DNA of 64,000 nucleotides, from assembly GCF_020531985.1 (NCBI RefSeq), contig NZ_JAJAVQ010000008.1, forward strand, positions 1 through 64,000, read 5' to 3'. The notes beneath the pieces were generated by a model. That model was not told where the DNA came from, ran no database searches, and saw only the letters and a program-made list of their open reading frames with translations. Source of the DNA: Rheinheimera aquimaris. Its GTDB lineage: Bacteria; Pseudomonadota; Gammaproteobacteria; Enterobacterales; Alteromonadaceae. Both the position numbers and the translations under genes were made by a program. Positions 9,072 through 16,678 of this stretch are shown piece after piece. Numbering within the stretch: position 1 is the first letter of the stretch; each line of letters opens with the position of its first letter.

Positions 9072-9557
9072 ATGTACACCCGTTTGCAAAAAGCGCGTCA
9101 AAAATGGGGTGGTTCATTAACTGCCATCGATAACTGGCTGGATGAACGGCAGCAGCTTATCGTCAGTTATTGTAAACTGGCATCTCTGCCGCCCTTTGAT
9201 GATAAGCGCACAACATTGCCAGCCCAGTCTGCGGTTCAGGAGTTTTGCCAGTTACTGGTCGACTATTTATCAGCAGGCCACTTCGAAGTTTATGAACGTA
9301 TTGTCTCTGAATGTGCAGTAAATGGCACTGACAGCCGTAAACTTGCCGATAGCCTTTATCCAAAAATTGCAATCTCAACCGACTTAGCACTGAATTTTAA
9401 TGACCTGTATGCCGATCATCTGAGCACCCGTCATAGCGGTGCCTTTGACCGGGAATTGTCCGAGTTGGGACAAGCCCTGGAAGAGCGCTTTGCGTATGAA
9501 GATGAGCTTATCCATACCTTGTACGAGAAACACACTGACAATAGCCTGTCTGCGTAA
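9072..9557 (+). CDS. rsd: regulator of sigma D (anti-sigma-70 factor)
   Basis: Rsd is a small helical protein that binds region 4 of the housekeeping sigma factor and favours alternative sigma factors in stationary phase. The 161 residues match the Rsd/AlgQ family in length and in conserved segments: WLDERQQLIVSYCKL near residue 23, FCQLLVDYLSAGHFEVYERI near 56, and the C-terminal LGQALEERFAYEDELI. It has an excellent ribosome site (AAGGAG). Divergent from nudC, which is its usual partner. A bidirectional terminator follows. Confidence 0.94.
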   Translation: MYTRLQKARQKWGGSLTAIDNWLDERQQLIVSYCKLASLPPFDDKRTTLPAQSAVQEFCQLLVDYLSAGHFEVYERIVSECAVNGTDSRKLADSLYPKIAISTDLALNFNDLYADHLSTRHSGAFDRELSELGQALEERFAYEDELIHTLYEKHTDNSLSA

Positions 9558-9568
9558 ACAGCACAGAT

Positions 9569-9597
9569 AAAAAAAGCGGCATCCAGCCGCTTTTTTT
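9569..9597. terminator. bidirectional terminator between rsd and the FKBP gene
   Basis: Stem AAAAAAAGCGGC / GCCGCTTTTTTT with loop ATCCA, usable on both strands. Confidence 0.92.
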
Positions 9598-9611
9598 ATT
9601 GCTGTCGCTAA

Positions 9612-10352
9612 TTATTTTTCTTCAGCTTCTGCAGGGATAATATCCAGTAACTCTACTTCAAATACCAATACGCTGTTTGGCTTGATAACGCCCATGTCGC
9701 GCTCGCCGTAAGCCAGTTCAGACGGAATAGTAAACTTGTACTTTGAACCCACGTTCATCAGTTGTACACCTTCGGTCCAGCCCGGAATCACGCGGTTCAG
9801 AGGGAATTGCGCTGGCTCACCACGGTCAACAGAGCTGTCGAACTTGGTGCCATCAACTAAAGTGCCGGTATAGTGTACTTTTACAGTATCAGTAGCTTTA
9901 GGTTTGGCACCCTCTGCAGCTTGTAACACTTCATACTGTAAGCCAGATTCTGTCACTTTTACGCCCTCTTTCTTGGCGTTTTCTTCCAGATAGGCTTTAC
10001 CGGCCGCAACAGCCTGAGCAGCTTCTGCTTCAGCAATAGCGGTTTGCTTTTCGCGGAACTGCTCTTCCAGTGCCGTCATCATGGTTTGTACTTCTTCTTC
10101 GGTTAGCGCAGTTTTGTCTGCCACCGCATCCTGCACGCCACGTAAAATTAATGCGCTATCTAACGACAAGCCCATTTTGCTGTATTCATCAAGCGTGCTG
10201 TCCAGATACCGGCCAACTGATACGCCTAAGCTGTAAGATTGCTTTGCTTCATCGGTATCCAGTGCGGCAGGCTTCTGCTCAGCTTCTTTTTGGCAGGCGG
10301 TAAGGGTAATAACAGCCACTGCGACCAGTGACATTTTGGTGACTAAGCGCAT
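9612..10352 (-). CDS. fkpA: FKBP-type peptidyl-prolyl isomerase, FkpA/Mip-like lipoprotein
   Basis: A periplasmic proline isomerase and chaperone. After a signal peptide ending in the lipobox LTAC it has an N-terminal helical dimerisation domain (about residues 30-120) and a C-terminal FKBP domain (about 140-240) with VKVHYTGTLVDGTKFDSS, NRVIPGWTEGVQLM and PNSVLVFEVELLDI. I choose ATG 10352: GGAG lies six bases upstream and the signal peptide then starts MRLVTKM; an upstream TTG at 10364 would place the ribosome site inside the gene. Classical E. coli FkpA is soluble; the lipobox makes this one a probable outer-membrane lipoprotein, as in Mip. Heads the fkpA/slyX/yheV neighbourhood. Confidence 0.93.
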   Translation of the reverse strand: MRLVTKMSLVAVAVITLTACQKEAEQKPAALDTDEAKQSYSLGVSVGRYLDSTLDEYSKMGLSLDSALILRGVQDAVADKTALTEEEVQTMMTALEEQFREKQTAIAEAEAAQAVAAGKAYLEENAKKEGVKVTESGLQYEVLQAAEGAKPKATDTVKVHYTGTLVDGTKFDSSVDRGEPAQFPLNRVIPGWTEGVQLMNVGSKYKFTIPSELAYGERDMGVIKPNSVLVFEVELLDIIPAEAEEK

Positions 10353-10457
10353 TCGGTTCTCCAAGATTTACGCAGCCAGGCTGCAAAAGTATGTTTTAAT
10401 AGTGTCCAATGAACTGACCTATACTAACGGTTTGTGCGGATGAGGTTAACACCCGAC

Positions 10458-11438
10458 ATGAAATATCCTGTGTTTTTTCTGCTTTTACTGCTCAGTGGCT
10501 GCGAAAAACTAACAACTTCACCACCGGTAGAACAATTGCCGCATGTTGCGCAAGGCAGTTATGCTGCAGCCTTATCAGACGATGCCAGCTATAGTGCGGT
10601 GTCGTCTATTCAGGATGGTGTTGCATTATGGGACTTGCAAAATAATGCCCTGAAGTATCAATGGAAGCATCTCGACAACGCGGAAAACCTGGTATTTAGC
10701 CTGGCGATTAGCCATAACAACAGTCATGTGTTAACTGCAGATCAGAACACTTATGCGCTATGGGATATAGCAAGTGGCAAAAACGTCGGTTTTTGGCAGA
10801 TTGACGCCGCCACGGTGCGGGATGTTGCAGTGTCAGATAATGGCGCCCATTTACTGATTGGCAAAAGTGATGGCGGCGTGCAGCATATTACATTGGCCAG
10901 TGGCCGCCGGCTGGAGTTTTTAGGCCATACAGAGCGTATTAACAGTGTTGCGATGTCCCCTAATGGTCGTTATGCACTGACCGGAGGTAACGATTACAAA
11001 GCACACTTATGGGACACGCAAAGCGCCCAGATTATATACAGCTTTAGCCACCCTAGCCGGGTAACCAAAGTAGCGCTTGATCCGCAAGGCCGGTACGCCT
11101 TTACTGCCGACAGTCAGGACTTAGCCCAAATCTGGGATATCCAAACCGGTCAGTTAGTCAGCAAGTTGCAATTTACCGCCCGTCAGCAAGTGTTTAGTGC
11201 TGTGCGTTTCAGTAGCGATGGCAAGTATCTGGCGACCGGTGCCCCGACCCGCAAGCTGGCTCTATGGGATATACAAACTGGTCGAGAGCTGCAAAGCTGG
11301 CAGGTGTCTGTTCGTGCAGATAGCAGACCACCCAGCGCCGTGGTGCATGCCGTGGCTTTTTTAGACAACAATCAACTTATCAGCGAAAGCTCCAGTGGCA
11401 TTGCCGAAGTATGGGAGATAAAACATGACAGTAAATGA
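10458..11438 (+). CDS. WD40-repeat lipoprotein
   Basis: A lipoprotein (MKYPVFFLLLLLSGC, lipobox LSGC) whose mature part is almost wholly WD40 repeats, probably one seven-bladed beta-propeller. Repeats end in typical WD-like pairs, for example YALWDI, AHLWDT, AQIWDI, LALWDI and AEVWEI, spaced 40-45 residues apart. WD40 propellers are protein-interaction platforms; the partner is unknown. Starts at GTG 10434 or ATG 10440 are possible; 10458 gives the cleanest signal peptide. It overlaps slyX by 14 bases and is divergent from the FKBP gene. The family appears regularly beside slyX in Alteromonadales as far as I recall. Confidence 0.88.
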   Translation: MKYPVFFLLLLLSGCEKLTTSPPVEQLPHVAQGSYAAALSDDASYSAVSSIQDGVALWDLQNNALKYQWKHLDNAENLVFSLAISHNNSHVLTADQNTYALWDIASGKNVGFWQIDAATVRDVAVSDNGAHLLIGKSDGGVQHITLASGRRLEFLGHTERINSVAMSPNGRYALTGGNDYKAHLWDTQSAQIIYSFSHPSRVTKVALDPQGRYAFTADSQDLAQIWDIQTGQLVSKLQFTARQQVFSAVRFSSDGKYLATGAPTRKLALWDIQTGRELQSWQVSVRADSRPPSAVVHAVAFLDNNQLISESSSGIAEVWEIKHDSK

Positions 11439-11652
11439 GCAAGAGCTGCAGTTGCACATTGTTGAATTGGAAAGCAAGCTGGCTTTTCAGGAAGACACCG
11501 TTAACAGTCTGAGCAATGAACTGCTGGAACACCAAAAGAAAATAGACCGTCTGCAACAGCAAGTTATGTTACTGGCGGAAAAGCTGCGTAACTTACCGGA
11601 TGAGCAAGGTATTTTGCGGCCGGAAGAAGAGCCGCCACCACCGCACTATTAA
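11425..11652 (+). CDS. slyX: SlyX family protein
   Basis: A 75-residue protein that is nearly all heptad-patterned coiled coil (HIVELESKLAFQEDTVNSL onward) with a proline-rich tail ending PPPPHY, both hallmarks of SlyX. No biochemical function is established for the family. Translationally coupled to the WD40 gene by a 14-base overlap and convergent with yheV, whose stop overlaps by four bases. Confidence 0.93.
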   Translation: MTVNEQELQLHIVELESKLAFQEDTVNSLSNELLEHQKKIDRLQQQVMLLAEKLRNLPDEQGILRPEEEPPPPHY

Positions 11653-11855
11653 TCGGGCTTAAAAACCCCTATTACCTGCTCAGCAGCGCGGCTGGCTTTA
11701 GCTATCTGCGCTTCCGGTTGTACCATTTGATGGCCGCATGCTACGCACTCTACTTTTTCAACGTTATTTTCCAGAAACAGCATCATCGTATCCGTCGCCT
11801 TACATTTAGGGCAACTGGCACCGGCAATAAAACGTTTCTTTTTACGTGTTGTCAT
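11649..11855 (-). CDS. yheV: YheV family putative zinc ribbon protein
   Basis: A 68-residue protein with a basic N-terminus (TTRKKKRF) and two CxxC pairs, CPKC near residue 15 and CVAC near 37, that should hold one zinc ion. The pattern and length are those of YheV, of unknown function, found next to slyX/fkpA/yheS in enterobacteria as here. Divergent from the ABC-F gene. Confidence 0.9.
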   Translation of the reverse strand: MTTRKKKRFIAGASCPKCKATDTMMLFLENNVEKVECVACGHQMVQPEAQIAKASRAAEQVIGVFKPD

Positions 11856-11959
11856 TTGGTTTCCCGTCTGTTTGCTGCGGCAATTTTACACGCCAAGCCT
11901 TGGTTTGTTGGCTTTATACGGGTAAATTAGCAGCCCAATTCAGTTACACAGGTAAAAAC

Positions 11960-13867
11960 ATGATCCAGCTGCAACAGGTCGAACTGCGCCGTGGTATTCA
12001 GTGTTTATTTCAGGGTGCCGATCTTACCGTATTTCCGGGGCAAAAGGTGGGAATTGTCGGTGCCAACGGTTGTGGTAAATCCAGCCTGTTTGCCCTGCTG
12101 CAAAATAAACTGCACGCCGATGCCGGTAATGTCAGTATTCCGGCCAGCTGGCAAATTGCTACCGTAGCACAGGAAACTCCAGCACTGGACTGCAGTGCTA
12201 TGGACTATGTACTGCAGGGCGATGAGCAGCTTTATCCATTACTGCTAAAAGTTCGTACTGGCTGCAGCGAATCAGACTTAGCCGCAGTACATTTACAAAT
12301 AGAGGCTCTGGACGGTTACCGGGCAGAAGCCAAAGCCGGTGTACTACTGGATGGTCTGGGTTTCAGCGGTGAAGCCCAGCAGCAAGCGGTAAAGTCATTC
12401 TCCGGTGGCTGGCGGATGCGGCTGAACCTGGCACGCGCACTGATGCAACGCGCTGAACTGTTGCTACTGGACGAGCCCACCAACCACCTGGATCTGGACG
12501 CCGTTTTGTGGCTGGAAAAGTATCTGAGTAATTACCAGGGTACGTTGCTGCTTATCAGCCATGACCGCGATTTTCTGGATGCGGTAACAGACAATATTGT
12601 GCATATCGAACGCCAGACCCTGACATTGTACAAAGGTAACTACAGCCAGTTCGAGCGTCAGCGTGCAGAGCAATTAGCACAGCAACAATCTAATTTTGAA
12701 AAGCAACAGCGTCAGGTTGCGCACTTGCAGAAGTTTATCGACCGCTTTAAGGCACAAGCCACTAAAGCCCGGCAGGCGCAAAGCCGGATCAAAGCGCTGG
12801 AGCGCATGACTATATTGGCACCAGCACATGTCGATTCGCCGTTTAGCTTTAGTTTTCGCGAACCCAAGGCGCTGCCAAACCCGCTGCTTAAAATGGACAA
12901 TGTGCAAGCCGGTTATGCCGATAAAGTCATTTTAAGCCAGATAAAGTTTCAGCTGTTACCCGGCAGCCGTATTGGTCTGCTGGGCCGCAATGGCGCCGGT
13001 AAATCAACGCTGATTAAGCTGCTTTCCGGCAGCATGGCACCGCAAAGTGGTGATGTCTGGTTCGCCAATGGTGTCAGTCTGGGCTACTTCGCCCAGCACC
13101 AGTTGGAAACGTTGCGACCACAGGATTCACCACTACAACATCTGGTGCGGCTAGACCCGCAGGTTCCAGAGCAAAAGTTACGCGACTTTTTGGGCGGCTT
13201 TGGTTTTCACGGCGATAAAGCACTGGAAGCCTGCGCACCATTTTCCGGCGGAGAAAAAGCCCGTCTGGTGCTGGCGTTAATTGTGTATCAGCGCCCTAAC
13301 CTGCTGCTGCTGGATGAACCGACTAACCATCTTGATTTAGATATGCGCGAGGCCATCGTGATGGCGCTGCAAGAGTTTGAGGGTGCTATCGTTATTGTGT
13401 CGCACGACCGCCATCTGTTAAGCAGCTGTACTGATGAGTTTTATCTGGTAGCCCATGGCCGCGTTGCCCCCTTTGATGGTGACCTTACCGATTACTACCA
13501 GTGGTTGCAGCAAGACGCCCGCAAAGCTGCTAGTGCTGCAGCCGTACAAGCGCCAGCAAGCAGCAATGCGCCGCGAAAAGATCAGAAACGCCTCGAAGCG
13601 GACCTGCGCAATTTGCTGCGCCCGGTGAAGCAAAAAATTGACAAGCTGGAGCAACAGCAGGAAAAGCTCACCAAAGAATTGGCTGTCATTGAAGAAAAAA
13701 TGGCCGATCCGGAGATATATGACGCCAAACGCAAAGCTGAACTGACGGAATTGCTGGCCAAACAAGCCAGTGCCAGCAGCAGTCTTGCCGGTATTGAAGA
13801 AGACTGGTTTATGGCTCAGGAAGAGCTGGAGCAAAAAACCGAACAATTCTGGCAGCAAAATGGCTGA
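11960..13867 (+). CDS. yheS: ABC-F family ATPase, YheS type
   Basis: A soluble twin-ATPase protein without membrane domains. ABC-F proteins bind the ribosomal E site and help translation through difficult or stalled states. Two nucleotide-binding domains: Walker A GANGCGKSS near residue 36 and GRNGAGKST near 345, signatures SGGWRMRL and SGGEKARL, and Walker B motifs LLLLDEPTNHLDLD in both. The inter-domain linker (about 240-310) is charged and helical, and a C-terminal coiled coil (about 540-635) follows. I choose ATG 11960 (635 residues, like E. coli YheS at 637, with AGG upstream) and not the extended frame from 11846. Its stop overlaps the next gene. Confidence 0.95.
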   Translation: MIQLQQVELRRGIQCLFQGADLTVFPGQKVGIVGANGCGKSSLFALLQNKLHADAGNVSIPASWQIATVAQETPALDCSAMDYVLQGDEQLYPLLLKVRTGCSESDLAAVHLQIEALDGYRAEAKAGVLLDGLGFSGEAQQQAVKSFSGGWRMRLNLARALMQRAELLLLDEPTNHLDLDAVLWLEKYLSNYQGTLLLISHDRDFLDAVTDNIVHIERQTLTLYKGNYSQFERQRAEQLAQQQSNFEKQQRQVAHLQKFIDRFKAQATKARQAQSRIKALERMTILAPAHVDSPFSFSFREPKALPNPLLKMDNVQAGYADKVILSQIKFQLLPGSRIGLLGRNGAGKSTLIKLLSGSMAPQSGDVWFANGVSLGYFAQHQLETLRPQDSPLQHLVRLDPQVPEQKLRDFLGGFGFHGDKALEACAPFSGGEKARLVLALIVYQRPNLLLLDEPTNHLDLDMREAIVMALQEFEGAIVIVSHDRHLLSSCTDEFYLVAHGRVAPFDGDLTDYYQWLQQDARKAASAAAVQAPASSNAPRKDQKRLEADLRNLLRPVKQKIDKLEQQQEKLTKELAVIEEKMADPEIYDAKRKAELTELLAKQASASSSLAGIEEDWFMAQEELEQKTEQFWQQNG

Positions 13868-14336
13868 CAGAATTAGCGCTGACGAACTGTGGCAATTCAG
13901 CTTGGTGCTATACCCAAAGGTGAAACCAGCCTGTCTTAGATTGCAGGATGAACATGGCGCTAATGTTAACCTGCTGCTGTTACTGTGCTTGCTGGAGCAG
14001 CGCCAGCTTAGCCTGACGCGGGCCCAACTCTACCAACTGAGCACTATGTTGCAGCGTTTTAGTGTGCAGTTTACTCAGCCGCTGCGCGCACTGCGTAAAC
14101 AAAGCAACACCGCTATGCTGACAACAGAGCAGCAACACCAGTTAAAACAAAGTTTGCTGCAAACCGAGCTGCAACTGGAGAAATTAGAACAGCAGCTTTT
14201 AGTGCAGCATTGCCCGCCGTTAACAGACTCGGCTGCCCCGCTGATGGAGCTTTATCTGGCACAACTAACCAATGACATCACGGCCTATCAACAGCCATTA
14301 TTTGATCTGCGTCAAGCCTTTGCCAGTTTGCGCTAA
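13860..14336 (+). CDS. TIGR02444 / DUF2390 family protein
   Basis: A 158-residue helical, glutamine/leucine-rich protein starting MADRISADELWQFSLVLYP and containing NVNLLLLLCLLEQRQLSL, the conserved pattern of the TIGR02444 (DUF2390) family. Function unknown. ATG 13860 overlaps the yheS stop by eight bases (ATGGCTGA), so the two are translationally coupled; in relatives it also follows yheS. Confidence 0.85.
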   Translation: MADRISADELWQFSLVLYPKVKPACLRLQDEHGANVNLLLLLCLLEQRQLSLTRAQLYQLSTMLQRFSVQFTQPLRALRKQSNTAMLTTEQQHQLKQSLLQTELQLEKLEQQLLVQHCPPLTDSAAPLMELYLAQLTNDITAYQQPLFDLRQAFASLR

Positions 14337-14351
14337 GGCCCCGCGCGAAGT

Positions 14352-14393
14352 TTGATCTGGGTCAGATAAATACTGCTTTACCCTCTCTACACT
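14352..14393 (+). promoter_or_regulatory. FNR-type class II promoter before a small membrane protein gene
   Basis: TTGATCTGGGTCAG at 14352-14365 matches the FNR/Anr palindrome TTGAT-N4-ATCAA at 8 of 10 defined positions. TACACT at 14388-14393 is a plausible -10. With transcription starting near 14400, the box is centred at about -41.5, the classic position for FNR activation. Confidence 0.55.
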
Positions 14394-14424
14394 TAGCCCA
14401 TCAGCTTAGTACGAGGGCAACATT

Positions 14425-14565
14425 ATGAACCTGTGGCATGAATTTACCCGCGACCCGGTGATTTTTATCTCGTTTACCGGCCTGGCAATAGTGATTGGCT
14501 TATGCGCGTTTTACGCTTGGTACTTTCTATATAAAGTAAGTCACGCCGAATCAGACGAAAAATAA
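14425..14565 (+). CDS. small single-span membrane protein, DUF3149-like
   Basis: A 46-residue protein: MNLWHEFTRDPVIFISFTG leads into one transmembrane helix (about 12-36), then a short charged tail. The xLWxxxFxDP start followed by one helix is the pattern of DUF3149 proteins, of unknown function. An AGGG ribosome site precedes ATG 14425 and an FNR-type box lies upstream, which suggests low-oxygen expression, perhaps with a respiratory complex. It is followed closely by the convergent fdxA gene. Confidence 0.7.
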   Translation: MNLWHEFTRDPVIFISFTGLAIVIGLCAFYAWYFLYKVSHAESDEK

Positions 14566-14574
14566 GCAGGCCGC

Positions 14575-14901
14575 TTAATCAACCTGCAAATACTGCAGTT
14601 TATCCGGTATTCCATTCCAGGCATCTGCGTCGGCGGGTGCCGGTTTAACTTCGCGGATATTCGGCCACAGCTCAGCCAACTCTGCATTTAGCGCAATAAA
14701 GGCTTGTTGTTCTGCTGGTACTTTATCTTCCTGCACTATAGCATTGGCCGGACATTCTGGCTCACACAGACCACAATCTATGCAAATGGTTGGGCTGATT
14801 GCCAGAAAATTCGGCCCTTCAAAAAATGCGTCGACCGGGCATACCGCCACACAATCGGTGTATTTGCATTTAATACAGTTATCCAGTACCACAAAGGCCA
14901 T
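14575..14901 (-). CDS. fdxA: seven-iron ferredoxin FdxA
   Basis: A 108-residue electron carrier with one [3Fe-4S] and one [4Fe-4S] cluster. Cysteines at 9, 12, 17 and 21 ([14 protein letters not shown]) and at 40, 43, 46 and 50 ([12 protein letters not shown]) match the FdxA family, as does the C-terminal extension with [12 protein letters not shown] choose ATG 14901, which gives the family start MAFVVxDNC; the longer frame to 15003 adds an unrelated N-terminus. Divergent from the FAD dehydrogenase gene. Partner reductase not known. Confidence 0.95.
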   Translation of the reverse strand: MAFVVLDNCIKCKYTDCVAVCPVDAFFEGPNFLAISPTICIDCGLCEPECPANAIVQEDKVPAEQQAFIALNAELAELWPNIREVKPAPADADAWNGIPDKLQYLQVD

Positions 14902-15048
14902 AATAAAAAGTGTTCCCTGTTGCTCAGGCTGGCGATCATACTGTAGCAGACTGAAAAAACAAGTTGGCCGTTGTAGCATTAATTGACGTAAAATAGCAGC
15001 CATCTTGTGAGCTGCCGCCGGCGGCTATGACACCGATACGGAACCCTT

Positions 15049-16662
15049 ATGCTGCGCCTTACCGAAATTAAACTGCCGTTAAACCATGATGAAAGCGCCA
15101 TCAATGCCGCCATTATTGCAAAGTTAAACATTAAACCCGAGCAACTGCTTAGCGTGCATGTTTTTAAACGCGGTTTTGACGCCCGTAAAAAGTCTGATAT
15201 CCAGCTCATTTATACGCTGGATATTGAAACAGACAACGAAGCTGCGCTGCTGAGTAAATTTGCTAAAGATCCACACGTGAAACCGGCCCCCGACACAAGT
15301 TATAAGTTTGTCGCAACAGCGCCAGCAAACCTGAGCGAGCGTCCCATTGTCATTGGTCTTGGCCCCTGCGGTTTATTTGCCGGTTTACTGCTGGCGCAAA
15401 TGGGATTTAAGCCAATTATTCTTGAGCGTGGTAAAGAGGTGCGCGAACGCACCAAAGATACATTTGGCTTTTGGCGCGGCAAAGAGCTGAATACCGAATC
15501 CAATGTGCAGTACGGCGAAGGTGGTGCCGGCACGTTTTCTGACGGCAAGCTTTACAGTCAGGTAAAAGATCCAAAGCATTATGGCCGTAAGGTGATGAGT
15601 GAGTTTGTTGCCGCCGGTGCACCGGACGAAATCATGTATGTCAGCAAACCACATATCGGTACCTTCAAACTGGTAGCGATGGTAGAGAAAATGCGGGCCA
15701 ACATTATTGAGCTGGGCGGAGAGATACGCTTTAGCAGCCGCGTTGACGATTTGCATATCACCGATGGCCAGCTCACAGGCCTGACATTATCCAGCGGCGA
15801 GCAACTTCACAGCCGCCACATCGTGCTGGCGGTTGGCCACAGTGCCCGTGATACCTTCCAGATGCTGTACGACAAAGGTGTATACGTTGAAGCCAAGCCG
15901 TTCTCGATTGGTTTTCGCATTGAGCATGAGCAATCGATGATTGACGAGTGCCGCTTTGGCCCAAATGCCGGTAACCCTATTCTGGGCGCTGCCGATTATA
16001 AGCTGGTGCATCATTGCACTAATGGCCGCAGTGTATACAGCTTTTGTATGTGCCCGGGCGGCACTGTGGTAGCCGCCGCATCTGAAAGCGGCCGCGTCGT
16101 AACAAATGGTATGAGTCAGTACTCACGCCATGAACGTAATGCCAACAGCGCCATAGTAGTAGGTATTGACCCAGAGCGCGATTACCCCGGCCATCCGCTG
16201 GCTGGTATTGCACTACAGCGCCAGCTGGAAGAGCAAGCCTTTAAACTCGGTGGCGAAAACTACCACGCGCCAGCGCAGCTGATTGGTGATTTCCTCACTG
16301 GCAAAGCGTCCAGCGAACTGGGTGACGTGAAACCATCTTATACACCGGGTATTACCTTAACCGATTTAGCGCAGGCGCTGCCGGATTTTGCAGTTGCCGC
16401 ACTACGCGAAGCGATACCGGCCTTTGATAAGCAAATTAAAGGCTTCGCCAAAGCAGACGGTTTACTGACAGGCGTTGAAACCCGCACATCATCGCCCATC
16501 AGTATTAAACGCGGCGCAGATTATCAAAGCATCAACACCAAAGGTTTATACCCTGCTGGTGAGGGCGCGGGTTACGCCGGAGGTATTTTATCGGCTGGCA
16601 TAGACGGCATTAAAGTGGCAGAAGCTGTCGCATTGGCAATGCTGTCGGAAGTGGGCGCTTAA
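15049..16662 (+). CDS. FAD-dependent dehydrogenase, COG2509 type
   Basis: A 537-residue flavoprotein of the uncharacterised COG2509 family. An N-terminal domain (1-90, MLRLTEIKLPL... and FKRGFDARKK) precedes the dinucleotide-binding fold with GLGPCGLFAGLLLAQMG near residue 104 and ILERGKEVRERT near 124. The GEGGAGTFSDGKL motif near 155 and the C-terminal GEGAGYAGGILSAG, which contacts FAD, are also family features. Substrate unknown. Divergent from fdxA, which could be its electron partner; that is inference from position only. A perfect 20-bp palindrome covers the stop codon. Confidence 0.9.
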   Translation: MLRLTEIKLPLNHDESAINAAIIAKLNIKPEQLLSVHVFKRGFDARKKSDIQLIYTLDIETDNEAALLSKFAKDPHVKPAPDTSYKFVATAPANLSERPIVIGLGPCGLFAGLLLAQMGFKPIILERGKEVRERTKDTFGFWRGKELNTESNVQYGEGGAGTFSDGKLYSQVKDPKHYGRKVMSEFVAAGAPDEIMYVSKPHIGTFKLVAMVEKMRANIIELGGEIRFSSRVDDLHITDGQLTGLTLSSGEQLHSRHIVLAVGHSARDTFQMLYDKGVYVEAKPFSIGFRIEHEQSMIDECRFGPNAGNPILGAADYKLVHHCTNGRSVYSFCMCPGGTVVAAASESGRVVTNGMSQYSRHERNANSAIVVGIDPERDYPGHPLAGIALQRQLEEQAFKLGGENYHAPAQLIGDFLTGKASSELGDVKPSYTPGITLTDLAQALPDFAVAALREAIPAFDKQIKGFAKADGLLTGVETRTSSPISIKRGADYQSINTKGLYPAGEGAGYAGGILSAGIDGIKVAEAVALAMLSEVGA

Positions 16663-16677
16663 GCGCCCACTTATATT
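16651..16677 (+). terminator. hairpin over the stop of the FAD dehydrogenase gene
   Basis: GTGGGCGCTTAAGCGCCCAC at 16651-16670 is a perfect palindrome containing the TAA stop, followed by TTATATT. Probably a terminator for this gene and the convergent amidohydrolase, though the T tract is poor. Confidence 0.6.
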
Positions 16678-16678
16678 G

